NCBI RefSeq assembly: GCF_002266465.3
Contig: NZ_CP029427.2
Coordinates: 4,218,501 to 4,282,500 of the forward strand
Origin: Bradyrhizobium symbiodeficiens
Lineage (GTDB): Bacteria; Pseudomonadota; Alphaproteobacteria; Rhizobiales; Xanthobacteraceae
Reading direction: 5' to 3'
Length of the DNA: 64,000 nt
The position numbers were made by a program, and so were the translations under genes. This document shows, piece after piece, positions 36,208 through 44,979 of this stretch; the first letter of the stretch is position 1; each line of letters begins with the position of its first letter. Under the pieces are notes generated by a model, which did no database searches, was not told the DNA's origin, and saw only the letters and a list, made by a program, of their open reading frames with translations.

Positions 36208-38205
36208 TCACGGCGGATAGAGATCGCCCCAACCTCGCTTCTCGTCCGGAGGACTGGCTGGAGCATCGTGTACCGTTAACGGTCGCAGATCCGCAACCAA
36301 TCGTGCGAGTTGCGGCGCGGCTGCGCTGGTACCGATGAGACGAAACACGATACCGCTTCGATTGCCCCCGGCGCGTACCCCCTGGAGAGCATCCGACTCG
36401 TCGCAGAACAGCGCGTAGTCGGGACCAACTCGCCGCGGGAGGGGCCCGGTTCGTGAGCGGCCCGCCGACGAATAAGGCGACTTGCGTTTTGGCGCCGAAA
36501 GAATGTGACCGCCGGCCACGTGCACACCCGCGACGGCGTCCGTACCAATCCCGTTAAGGGTGCCCAGGCGCGAAACAAGCGATCCGGTCTTGTCGAACTC
36601 CCCACCGGCATACGTGCAGCCGGCCTCGGCCGCGCGGCCCGCCTCCCATCCGGCATCGACGAAATACGAACGCTTCGCACCGGTGCGCATGTTCATGTTC
36701 GGATCGGTACGTGCCACATAGGCATGAACCTCGCTCCCCACCTCGATGCCCTCGACTTTGATCCTCCAACTCCCATGCTCGGGCACCATGCCGGCACCGG
36801 CAACGGTGGGCTCGACCGCAATCAGCCACACCCTGCTGTCACCCCAGTCAACCGGGGCATACGCGCCGGTGTAAGGCGGAAGCGCGGGTACAGCGGGCGG
36901 CGGAGATGGGAGGCCGGGGGGCGCAGGACCGGTAGTCGACGAGGAGCTAAGACCACTGGGCGACGTCAGCGTCACAACGACACCGCCCGTGTGGTTCATC
37001 TTCATCCAGACTTCAGCGAAGCAGAGCACGGTGTTGTCGGGAGGAAGGCGCCATGTCCATTCGACATGGTCGGCGTCTGCCACGGTTTGCCTGACGAAAC
37101 GGACCTGCCCATCGCTCAGATAGTTGTTGCCGGCAGGCAGGAAAATATCAAGCTTTGGACGTCCGGAAGTACCGTCGTAGTAGATGACAAGCTCCCTCAG
37201 CTTGCCCTCAAGCGCTGCGGTGCCATCATGAGGTCCGGTGGTCGGCCCATAGCTGACATTAATCACCACGTTCTTTGTGCCGGAATCGACAAATGACATG
37301 ATGTAGTCGATTGCGTCGGCGACGTAACCCTTCAGCCAGACGCCGGTCGCGTCGCGAAGGCAGCTCTCAGGAAACTGCACGAACACGATATCGGCTTCGC
37401 AAGCAGGATCGGTTCGGGGATCTTCGGGCTGCCAACTTGGCGGATCGCCGCGCGCGATGCGTGCCGAGAGCGGAATGCGTCCGGCGAGGACATCCATCAC
37501 ATGTGCACCATGCGAGCCCCGATGCTTGAGCGTCTTGAAACCCGCATCCGCGTAGCAGCCATCCTCGTCGATCACGTTTGCTCTCTTGTGCAACTGGATC
37601 CAGTCGTTGAGCCCGACCACGCCGGATACGGAGTCTCGAAGGAATTCGAGGCCGTAATTGAAATCGAACGGCTTCTCGCCAAAGACGTCTGCACCTGCGG
37701 GGATCGGGACTCTGTCTGCGTGCTCGTTCTGATCCCAGACACCGCGCACGCGTGTCCCGGTTGCGACACCCGCGATCCGCTTGACAAACTGAGCTGCCGC
37801 GAACGGACAGCCATCATCGATCACGCCGATGAGCAGAGACGTTGGTGGTTGTTCGCTCGAGAACCTATCGAGCCGCACGCTCTTTTGTATGGCCGTCGGC
37901 TCCGATGGAAGCGACAACTCGACCCTGAATACATTGTCGTTCCATGCCTGGAAGTTTGCCTCGACCGCCTTCTTGTAAGCCCGCATGGTCAGATATCGCG
38001 AATTCGGACTGATCCGTCCGAACTCGGCACCGAAGCAGTGAGGACTCATAGCTCTCATAAAGTCAGAAGCCAGATCGGCCCTCTTGAGCTCCACAAACAG
38101 GAATAGCTTGGACTTCTGCTCGTCGAAAAACTCGAAGTTTTTGAATTCGCTCGCGATTGCGTACCGAAGGTACGGGTCGAAGCATGTCGGTAATTCTCCG
38201 GCCAT
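36208..38205 (-). CDS. S8 (subtilisin-like) family peptidase
   Basis: A 665-residue protease with the subtilase triad: Asp130 in LIGVIDDGCPF, His232 in HRGSHGAHVMDVLAG and Ser627 in RLIGTSAAAPQLARLV; the oxyanion Asn is in LPAGNNYL. No signal peptide is visible and there is a 120-residue N-terminal domain before the catalytic core, so it seems intracellular or non-classically exported. A Pro-rich linker (about 425-445) and a large insert lie between His and Ser. The start at 38205 follows a GTGGAGAG site. It is the last gene of the operon led by a cyclase/TPR protein and a haloperoxidase-like enzyme. Confidence 0.9.
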   Translation of the reverse strand: MAGELPTCFDPYLRYAIASEFKNFEFFDEQKSKLFLFVELKRADLASDFMRAMSPHCFGAEFGRISPNSRYLTMRAYKKAVEANFQAWNDNVFRVELSLPSEPTAIQKSVRLDRFSSEQPPTSLLIGVIDDGCPFAAAQFVKRIAGVATGTRVRGVWDQNEHADRVPIPAGADVFGEKPFDFNYGLEFLRDSVSGVVGLNDWIQLHKRANVIDEDGCYADAGFKTLKHRGSHGAHVMDVLAGRIPLSARIARGDPPSWQPEDPRTDPACEADIVFVQFPESCLRDATGVWLKGYVADAIDYIMSFVDSGTKNVVINVSYGPTTGPHDGTAALEGKLRELVIYYDGTSGRPKLDIFLPAGNNYLSDGQVRFVRQTVADADHVEWTWRLPPDNTVLCFAEVWMKMNHTGGVVVTLTSPSGLSSSSTTGPAPPGLPSPPPAVPALPPYTGAYAPVDWGDSRVWLIAVEPTVAGAGMVPEHGSWRIKVEGIEVGSEVHAYVARTDPNMNMRTGAKRSYFVDAGWEAGRAAEAGCTYAGGEFDKTGSLVSRLGTLNGIGTDAVAGVHVAGGHILSAPKRKSPYSSAGRSRTGPLPRRVGPDYALFCDESDALQGVRAGGNRSGIVFRLIGTSAAAPQLARLVADLRPLTVHDAPASPPDEKRGWGDLYPP

Positions 38206-38241
38206 GGAATGCTCTCCACTTCCGTTTCAGGAACGTGTTTC

Positions 38242-39381
38242 CTACGGGAATCTCGTCGACACTTCGGAGTAGGCCTTGTCCCACAGCTCCTTCATCAGGA
38301 GGGACTGCGTGACGGTCCCGCCGGTGGTTTCCGAATAGAACTTGTTGGCATTGAGCGCCTGGTCAGCATGGAAGGGGTTGAAATCCGTGCTGGGGTTACT
38401 GTCGACGTAGCCCGCGTCGAACGTGCGCCTCTTGGTTGCCGTGCTCCCCAGACAACGCCCGACGAAGTACTCGCCAAGGGCGATGCCCAACATCCGCCCT
38501 GCCATGCTATCGACCGGAAAATGGACGCCGGCCACGACCCGGTTGGTTGCGATCCGTGCCGCCTGGCGATCGAGCTGCTCGATGATCTGGGGGAATCCGG
38601 ATGTCGCCTTATGCAGGCTCAATAGCCGTTTGAGCACGTAGGCTACCGCGTAGGCCTGCGTCGCATGTCCGCTCGGGAAACTTCCGTGTCCCGGCGTCGT
38701 GATCATCGGCTGCACCTCGGCGTTGTATTCGACCGGCCGCCAGCACGCCAGCGCATGCTTGAAGCGCATTTCCACGTAAACGCAGAACTGCAGGACCATG
38801 TTGATGAGCTCGAACGTGCGCCTGGTCCTCTCGGGATGCAGATAAACGATCGAAGACCAGAAGGCATATTGTGGATCGACCTGCGCCATGATTTCCGTGG
38901 CGCGTTCGTTGCGCAGCTCGGCCCAACTCAGGACCATCGCAATCTGGTTCTTAAACGTCGACTCGCCCGGACGCCCTATCTCCGCAATCACGTATGCGGG
39001 CGACCGAACCAGGAATGAGTTGGGATCGGCGGCCGACACCTGAAAGGTGATGCCCTGCAGCATTTCCCCGACCGCCGTGAAGGCGCGCACCCACGGCTCC
39101 CAGCGATCCAGTTGGGCGGGATCGTCGATCGTTGTCGGCAAGACAGGCGCGTGAAAGTAATAGTATGGAGACGTCGAAATTTCGGGAACAACGATTGTCC
39201 CTTCGCGGGCGTGGATGAGTGCATCCACCATGATGGGATTGGCCCAGACGTCGCCGAGTGTGCCAAGGACCGCCCCTCCGGCGCCGCCTGCTCCGCCCGC
39301 ACCGCCTGCTCCCCCTGCGCCGCCAGCTCCGCCAGCACCACCTGCGCCGCCTGCTCCTCCCGCTCCGCCTAGTTGAGCCAT
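38242..39381 (-). CDS. Vanadium haloperoxidase / PAP2-type phosphatase family protein
   Basis: A 379-residue enzyme with the vanadate/phosphate-binding set of the PAP2 superfamily: Lys208-x6-Arg215-Pro (KHALACWRP), Ser237-Gly-His239 (GSFPSGHA) and Arg281-x5-His287 (NRVVAGVHFP). Spacing matches vanadium chloroperoxidase and bacterial VHPO relatives. Residues 5-37 are eleven perfect Gly-Gly-Ala repeats, a striking low-complexity leader. No signal peptide is visible. The start at 39381 has a GGAGG site. It lies 31 bases after a cyclase gene and 36 before the protease gene. Haloperoxidase and phosphatase activity cannot be told apart from sequence alone. Confidence 0.87.
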   Translation of the reverse strand: MAQLGGAGGAGGAGGAGGAGGAGGAGGAGGAGGAGGAVLGTLGDVWANPIMVDALIHAREGTIVVPEISTSPYYYFHAPVLPTTIDDPAQLDRWEPWVRAFTAVGEMLQGITFQVSAADPNSFLVRSPAYVIAEIGRPGESTFKNQIAMVLSWAELRNERATEIMAQVDPQYAFWSSIVYLHPERTRRTFELINMVLQFCVYVEMRFKHALACWRPVEYNAEVQPMITTPGHGSFPSGHATQAYAVAYVLKRLLSLHKATSGFPQIIEQLDRQAARIATNRVVAGVHFPVDSMAGRMLGIALGEYFVGRCLGSTATKRRTFDAGYVDSNPSTDFNPFHADQALNANKFYSETTGGTVTQSLLMKELWDKAYSEVSTRFP

Positions 39382-39412
39382 TGCCTGCCTCCTTATGAAA
39401 ACAAGTCGTTAG

Positions 39413-41245
39413 TCAGCCTGTCGTCGGTAAACCCGCGATTTTCAGGCAGCGGGCCCAGTGCCTGCCTGTTTCGAGCTGCGCATTCGGGAGGCGCCCGATG
39501 TATCGATCCACGGTCAATTGCGGCTCGAGCTCGCGCATCCTGCCCAACGCTGCGCGCGCCTCCTCAATCCGTCCCTGCGAAACGAGTGCGATGGTAAGGA
39601 CCCGCCAGGTGGACGGATGCATGCGATTGAGGACGAGGGATGAGCGCGCGAGCTTTTCCGCCTCGCCGCATCGACGTGCCGAAAGGAGAGCCGTGGCTCC
39701 AAGGGACTCGAAATAATAACGCTGCGGATCGAGCGGAGACAGCTCCATCGCACGCTGCGTTGCGGCAACGGCCGCCTCGCCTTCGCCTTTGAAGGCGTTG
39801 ACGGTGCCGCGGTAGAGCCAGCCCAGCGCGTGGCTGGGGTTGGCATCGACGGCCTGCTCGCACCGCTTTCGAGCGGTGTCCAGGTCCTTCAACATGTGAC
39901 AATAGACGAAGCCTTCGGTCGCAAGCGCAAGCGCATCGGAGGGGTCGCGGTCGAGCGCCGCGCGAGTGGCGCTCAATGCTTCGGCGGCCTCGCGCTTGCG
40001 GTCTTCGGACCAGCCGCGCGTCATGCGTAGGATGTACCAGTTGGCGAGCCAGGCGCGTGGGGCAGCTATCCGGCCGTGGCGATTGATCAGTTCGTCCAGA
40101 GCCTTGCGCGTCTGGAGAAACTCATCCTTGTTCGACCGGTGCATCAGGCGGATGCTGCCAAGCAGCAGCGAATAGCTCTCCAGCGTCGGCAACGGCTGGG
40201 TCAGGATATGCTCGACCTCGGCATCGAAGACCGACAGATGCACTGCAGCGGCGATGCGGTGCGCCAGTTCGCTCTCCGGCTGCAGCAGGTCGCCGATATC
40301 CCCGCTCAGGCGGTCGGTCCAGACGACCTGGTTGGTTCGCGCCGCGGACAGCTCCGCTGTCACCAGTATCCGGCCCGCAGCGACCACGTAGCTGCCGCTG
40401 AGAATGTAGGTGGCACCGAGATGCGCCGACACTTCCGCGACATCGCTGACTCTGCCGCGAAATGTATTGGTCGACAGACGCGAGATCACCTTGAGGTTCG
40501 CCGATTTGGATAGGCGCCAGATCACGCTGTCCGCGATCAGGTTACCGATGTCGAGATGTTCCTCCGCGTCCTTGCGCGCGTCGAAGGGGATGACGGCGAT
40601 CGTCGGCTCCATGGGAGTTCCATAGTCTCGCCGAACGGCGAGGCTCGGGTGCAGACTGGCCCGACCAACTCGGTAGGCGCGAACCGGCTTGTCAAAGTGC
40701 TTGAGGATACAATCGCCCAGATCTTCGCATAACGCATCCACACCGTGCGTCAGCTCGTCGCGCGCCGCGGCGCTGCCAATCGTCTCGCCGGGATTGGCAA
40801 GGCTGGCAAGAGCTGCCGCCAATTGCTCATGGGCCGCCTCGCTGGCGATCGTTTCACCGGGACCGGCAAGGGTTGCGAGCCGGGCTGCAAGATTGATACC
40901 GGTGCCATAGATGTCGATACCGTCGCTCCACGCAGTGGAAGCGTTGATCCCTGCACGAAGCTGGAAGTGTTGATCCTCGGGACGCCCCGTGTTCTGAACA
41001 GCTATGCTCCGGTGCATGTCGGCCGCGGCATTGACAGCGTCAGGCACCGACTCGAAGCGGGCCATCAGCCCGTCTCCGAGGCTTTTCACGAGGCCGCCGC
41101 GATAACGGGGCAGAATTTGGTCGGTGGCAAATTGGACGAAGTCTGTCCACCGATGCACGGCGGATGCCTCATGCTCCCGCATCAGCCGCACGGACTCGAC
41201 GAGGTCGACCAAGAGGACCACTGTGTCCTGCTGCACGAGGCCCAT
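39413..41245 (-). CDS. Class III cyclase with TolB-like and TPR region
   Basis: A 610-residue regulator. The N-terminal class III cyclase domain (about 5-165) has the metal Asp in LLVDLVESVRL, a second Asp in LVKSLGDGLMARF, and the Asn/Arg pair in GTGINLAARL. It then has a 23-residue tandem duplication (residues 123-145 and 146-168, each with PGETI). A TolB-like segment follows (PTIAVIPFDARKDAEEH, about 214-360) and TPR-like repeats to the end. This layout is common in rhizobia. It leads the operon with the haloperoxidase-like and protease genes and starts at 41245 after GGAGAGACG. Confidence 0.9.
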   Translation of the reverse strand: MGLVQQDTVVLLVDLVESVRLMREHEASAVHRWTDFVQFATDQILPRYRGGLVKSLGDGLMARFESVPDAVNAAADMHRSIAVQNTGRPEDQHFQLRAGINASTAWSDGIDIYGTGINLAARLATLAGPGETIASEAAHEQLAAALASLANPGETIGSAAARDELTHGVDALCEDLGDCILKHFDKPVRAYRVGRASLHPSLAVRRDYGTPMEPTIAVIPFDARKDAEEHLDIGNLIADSVIWRLSKSANLKVISRLSTNTFRGRVSDVAEVSAHLGATYILSGSYVVAAGRILVTAELSAARTNQVVWTDRLSGDIGDLLQPESELAHRIAAAVHLSVFDAEVEHILTQPLPTLESYSLLLGSIRLMHRSNKDEFLQTRKALDELINRHGRIAAPRAWLANWYILRMTRGWSEDRKREAAEALSATRAALDRDPSDALALATEGFVYCHMLKDLDTARKRCEQAVDANPSHALGWLYRGTVNAFKGEGEAAVAATQRAMELSPLDPQRYYFESLGATALLSARRCGEAEKLARSSLVLNRMHPSTWRVLTIALVSQGRIEEARAALGRMRELEPQLTVDRYIGRLPNAQLETGRHWARCLKIAGLPTTG

Positions 41246-41502
41246 GCTCGTCTCTCCGAAGCACGGCCTCCGCTGCCGGGCTCTCAGGTGAATGGCCTCT
41301 CGAGGCCGATGCTATTCCACTTACCTGATGTCGACCGGGACCTTGCCCCGGCAATCGCCAATTCGGCGGATGCCCTCATAGAGCGCACGCAAATGCATAC
41401 TGCGCACGCGGCCGCCCGGTTATGAACCAGATCACGATTTGCGAGATGCCTGCGCCGGTTGCCTCCGCGGCGGTTATGCACAACTCAAAATAGAATAGAC
41501 AT

Positions 41503-41519
41503 CTTCTCTACACGAGAAG
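41503..41519 (-). terminator. Weak hairpin after the CDF exporter gene
   Basis: A 6-bp stem CTTCTC / GAGAAG with a 5-base loop, 17 bases past the stop of the exporter gene. On the minus strand it is followed by a T-rich tract (ATGTCTATTCTATTTTG). The stem is short, so this is tentative. The rest of the 290-base gap holds the cyclase promoter region and no gene. Confidence 0.4.
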
Positions 41520-41535
41520 TCACGTTCATTCGCCG

Positions 41536-42492
41536 CTAATGCGGACACGTCTCCACCTCGACGGTGACATGGCTAAGCCCCTTCAGCCCGACCAGCCGCC
41601 GCTTGTACACATCCGGTTGCTTCGGCTTGTCCGACACCACCGAGAGCAGCACGGCACAATGGCCGGGGCCGACCTGCCAGAGATGGAGGTCGGTCACGCG
41701 GTCGTCGCCGACCTCCATGCGTGCGCGGATCACCCGCTCCAGCTTCTCGTCGGCGCGCACGTCGAGCAGCACCGCGCCCGACGTCTTGACCAGGCCGAAC
41801 GCCCAGCTCGCGATCACCGCGCTGCCGATCAGGCCGACGGCGGGATCGGCCCAAACCCAGCCCGAATACATGGCGACCGCGAGCGCGGCGATCGCCAGCA
41901 CCGAGGTCGCGGCATCGGCCATGACATGGACATAGGCGGCGCGAAGATTGTTGTCGTGATGATGGTGGTGATGGCCGTGGTGATCGTGATCGTCATGGGC
42001 ATGGCCATGATCATGGCCGTGATGGTGATGAGCATGGCTGTCGCGCAGCAGCCACGCGCTCGCGAGATTAACGCACAATCCGAGCACGGCCACCGCGATG
42101 GCCTCGCCGTAGACGATCGGCACCGGATTGATCAGCCGCAGCACGCTCTCATAGGCGATTTCGACCGCGATGAGGCCGAGGATGATTGCGCTGGCGAAGG
42201 CGGCGAGATCGCCGAACTTGCCGGTGCCGAAGGTGAAATGCGCATTCCCCAGATGCCGCCGCGCGAAACGATAGGCGAAGGCGGCAATGCCGAGCGCGGC
42301 CGCATGCGTGCCCATGTGCCAGCCGTCGGCGAGCAGCGCCATCGAGCCATACAGCGAGCCGGCGACGATCTCGCCGACCATCATGACCAGCGTCAGCACG
42401 ACCACGAGCCAGGTGCGCCGCTCGTTCTCGTCGTGCTTCTCGCCGAGGAAAGCGTGGTCGTGGGTCCATTGTTCGATGGAATGGGAATGCAT
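41536..42492 (-). CDS. dmeF: Cation diffusion facilitator, DmeF-like Co/Ni exporter
   Basis: A 318-residue CDF-family exporter with six membrane helices. Metal-site residues lie in YGSMALLADGWHMGTHAAAL and in AAYVHVMADAATSVLA. A long His-rich cytoplasmic loop (HGHDHGHAHDDHDHHGHH and neighbours, about 150-180) joins helices 4 and 5. The short N-terminus MHSHSIEQWTHDHAFLG is typical of DmeF, which exports Co2+ and Ni2+ in Rhizobium and Cupriavidus. The adjacent divergent chromate genes support a metal-resistance island. No DmeR regulator is next to it, so the symbol is likely but not certain. Confidence 0.88.
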   Translation of the reverse strand: MHSHSIEQWTHDHAFLGEKHDENERRTWLVVVLTLVMMVGEIVAGSLYGSMALLADGWHMGTHAAALGIAAFAYRFARRHLGNAHFTFGTGKFGDLAAFASAIILGLIAVEIAYESVLRLINPVPIVYGEAIAVAVLGLCVNLASAWLLRDSHAHHHHGHDHGHAHDDHDHHGHHHHHHDNNLRAAYVHVMADAATSVLAIAALAVAMYSGWVWADPAVGLIGSAVIASWAFGLVKTSGAVLLDVRADEKLERVIRARMEVGDDRVTDLHLWQVGPGHCAVLLSVVSDKPKQPDVYKRRLVGLKGLSHVTVEVETCPH

Positions 42493-42692
42493 CAGGTCAG
42501 GCTCCGGGAACAGATTCCTCCGCCCAATATAGGCCGCCGCAGCCGATCTTTCTAACGCTCACCGCCTCCAAAACCGCCGATTGACAGGCCCGCGCGATTT
42601 GGCTGTAATGGCGCCATGGGGATTTGAGCGATCTCCCCACGAGGCGACATGCCCAAGTATCGCGTCCCGTTTCGTTTATGCGAGGACGCATC

Positions 42693-43511
42693 ATGTCAAC
42701 GTTTACGACCATATCATCTGACAAATTGACACGGTTGATCGGCACGGCGAATGCCCCTGTCCTGATCGACGTGCGCACGGACGAGGATTTTGCCGCCGAC
42801 CCAAGGCTGATCCCCGGCTCCATCAAGCTCAGCCACGACACTGTCTCCGACTGGGGCTGCGAGCTGTCCGGCCGCTCCGCCATTGTCGCCTGCCTGCGCG
42901 GCGCAAAGCTCGCGCAGGGCACGGCGGCGTGGCTGCGGCAGCTCGGCGTGCAGGCCGAGACGCTGGAGGGCGGCTTCGAGGGCTGGAAGGACGCCAGGCT
43001 GCCGCTGATCGACGCGGCAAAATTGCCGCCGCGCGATGCCAAGGGGCGCACCGTCTGGGTGACGCGGGCGCGGCCGAAGGTGGACCGTATCGCCTGCCCT
43101 TGGCTGATCCGCCGCTTCGTCGATCCCAACGCGGTGTTCCTGTATGTGGCGCCGTCCGAAGTGGTCGCCGTCGGCGAGCGGTTTGGCGCGGCTCCCTTCG
43201 ACATCCAGAACGTGTTCTGGAGTCACCGCGGCGAGCTCTGCACCTTCGACGTCATGATCGAGGAGTTCGGGATCGCGACCCCGGCCTTGCTGCGGCTGGC
43301 AACGCTGGTGCGCGGCGCCGACACCGCGCGACCGGACCTCGCGCCGGAGGCGCCCGGCCTGCTCGCGGCCTCGCTCGGGCTGTCGCGGATGTACGACGAC
43401 GACATCGAACAGCTCGAGGCCGGCATGCTGCTCTACGACGCCTTCTACCGCTGGTGCCGCGACGCCACTGGCGAGACCCACAATTGGCCGACCAACAAAG
43501 TGAAGACGTGA
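42693..43511 (+). CDS. Rhodanese-ChrB chromate resistance protein
   Basis: A 272-residue fusion. Residues 1-105 form a rhodanese domain with the active-site loop AIVACLRGAKLAQG (Cys in CLRG) and DVRTDEDFA at the start. The remainder is a ChrB C-terminal domain with WVTRARPKVDRIACPWLIRR and FDIQNVFWSHRGELCTFDVM. ChrB proteins regulate or support chromate efflux. The start at 42693 has a GAGGA site; a longer frame begins at 42624. Its stop overlaps the chrA start by one base (TGATG), so the two are coupled. Confidence 0.9.
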   Translation: MSTFTTISSDKLTRLIGTANAPVLIDVRTDEDFAADPRLIPGSIKLSHDTVSDWGCELSGRSAIVACLRGAKLAQGTAAWLRQLGVQAETLEGGFEGWKDARLPLIDAAKLPPRDAKGRTVWVTRARPKVDRIACPWLIRRFVDPNAVFLYVAPSEVVAVGERFGAAPFDIQNVFWSHRGELCTFDVMIEEFGIATPALLRLATLVRGADTARPDLAPEAPGLLAASLGLSRMYDDDIEQLEAGMLLYDAFYRWCRDATGETHNWPTNKVKT

Positions 43512-44896
43512 TGGATACCCGGGTCAATCAAACGGGAGCTGATGCCGATCACGGCATCAGCTTCAACGAGGCGTTTCGCGTCTGGCTTCGCGTCGCCTGC
43601 CTGAGCTTCGGCGGGCCCGCGGGTCAGATCGCGGTGATGCACCGCATCCTGGTCGAGGAGAAGAAGTGGATCTCCGAGGGCCGTTTCCTGCACGCGCTGA
43701 ACTATTGCATGCTGCTGCCGGGACCGGAGGCGCAACAGCTCGCGACCTATATCGGCTGGCTGATGCATCGTACCGCCGGCGGCCTGATGGCGGGCGGGTT
43801 GTTCATCCTGCCCGGCATCATCGCCATCATGGGCCTGAGCACCATCTATGCCGCTTTCGGCAATGTCAGCTTCGTCGAGGCGCTGTTTTTCGGGCTGAAG
43901 GCCGCCGTGCTCGCCATCGTCGTCGAGGCCGTGGTCCGCGTCGGCAAGCGCGCGCTGAAGAACCGCGTCATGATCGCGCTGGCGGCCATCGCCTTCGTCG
44001 CGATCTTCTTCTTCGCGGTCCCCTTCCCGATCATCATCATCGCCGCCGGCCTCATCGGTTACGGCGGCGCACGCAGCGGCCGTCCGGAATTCGCGCCCGC
44101 CGGTCACGGCCATGGCGGCGGCAGCGCCGTCATCGACAGCATGCTCGGCGACGCCGTGCCCGATCATGTGCGTCCCGACACCGCGCGAACGATCCGCCTC
44201 AGTGCGTTGTGGCTGGCGCTCTGGCTGGTGCCGGTCGCCGTGTTGCTGATCGCGCTCGGCCAAGGCAACGTGTTCAGCCAGATCGCGCTGTTCTTCTCGA
44301 AAATGTCGCTGGTGACTTTCGGCGGCGCCTATGCCGTGCTGGCCTATGTCGCCCAGCAGGCGGTCGAGCATTATCACTGGCTGAAGCCGCACGAGATGCT
44401 GGACGGCCTCGGCATGGCCGAGACCACGCCGGGCCCGCTGATCATGGTGCTCCAGTTCGTGGGCTTCATGGCCGCGTTCCGCGATCCCGGCGGCCTGTCG
44501 CCGATGCTGGCGGCCACGCTCGGCGGCCTGCTCGCGACCTGGGTCACCTTCACGCCCTGCTTCCTCTGGATCTTCGTCGGCGCACCCTATATCGAGCGCC
44601 TGCGCGGCAACGCGGGTTTGGCCGGCGCGCTCAGCGCAATCACCGCCGCCGTCGTCGGCGTCATCCTCAACCTGTCGATCTGGTTCGCCCTGCACACGCT
44701 GTTCCGCGAGACAGTGCCGGTGCACGCGTTTCCGCTGGACTTCGACAGGCCGGTGCTGACGAGCGTCGATATCCCGGCGATGCTGCTGGCGATCGCGGCG
44801 GCCACTGCGATCTTCCGGTTCAAGCTGGGGATGCTGACGGTGCTGGCGGGAAGCTGCGCCGCAGGCGTGGCGCTCCGGCTGGTGGGATGGATCTAA
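43511..44896 (+). CDS. chrA: Chromate efflux transporter ChrA
   Basis: A 461-residue CHR-family transporter that expels chromate. It has two homologous membrane halves: the first with CLSFGGPAGQIAVMHRILVE and LPGPEAQQLATYIGWL, the second with SLVTFGGAYAVLAYVAQQAV and ETTPGPLIMVLQFVGF. About 11-12 helices are predicted. Its ATG overlaps the stop of the rhodanese-ChrB gene. Some members of this family act on sulfate or are of unknown substrate, so chromate is inferred from family and neighbour. Confidence 0.93.
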   Translation: MDTRVNQTGADADHGISFNEAFRVWLRVACLSFGGPAGQIAVMHRILVEEKKWISEGRFLHALNYCMLLPGPEAQQLATYIGWLMHRTAGGLMAGGLFILPGIIAIMGLSTIYAAFGNVSFVEALFFGLKAAVLAIVVEAVVRVGKRALKNRVMIALAAIAFVAIFFFAVPFPIIIIAAGLIGYGGARSGRPEFAPAGHGHGGGSAVIDSMLGDAVPDHVRPDTARTIRLSALWLALWLVPVAVLLIALGQGNVFSQIALFFSKMSLVTFGGAYAVLAYVAQQAVEHYHWLKPHEMLDGLGMAETTPGPLIMVLQFVGFMAAFRDPGGLSPMLAATLGGLLATWVTFTPCFLWIFVGAPYIERLRGNAGLAGALSAITAAVVGVILNLSIWFALHTLFRETVPVHAFPLDFDRPVLTSVDIPAMLLAIAAATAIFRFKLGMLTVLAGSCAAGVALRLVGWI

Positions 44897-44979
44897 AGCA
44901 TGATCCGCAAAAGCGCAGTCGAGGCGACGTGGACGTTGCCTATGCCGGTCGGCAAATCATCGAGACCGGCAGCGCCAGT

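Noticed and set aside
39266..39372. Possible CRISPR or satellite because of the repetitive DNA
   Set aside because: The repeat is a 9-base coding triplet pattern (Gly-Gly-Ala) inside an intact enzyme gene, with no spacers.
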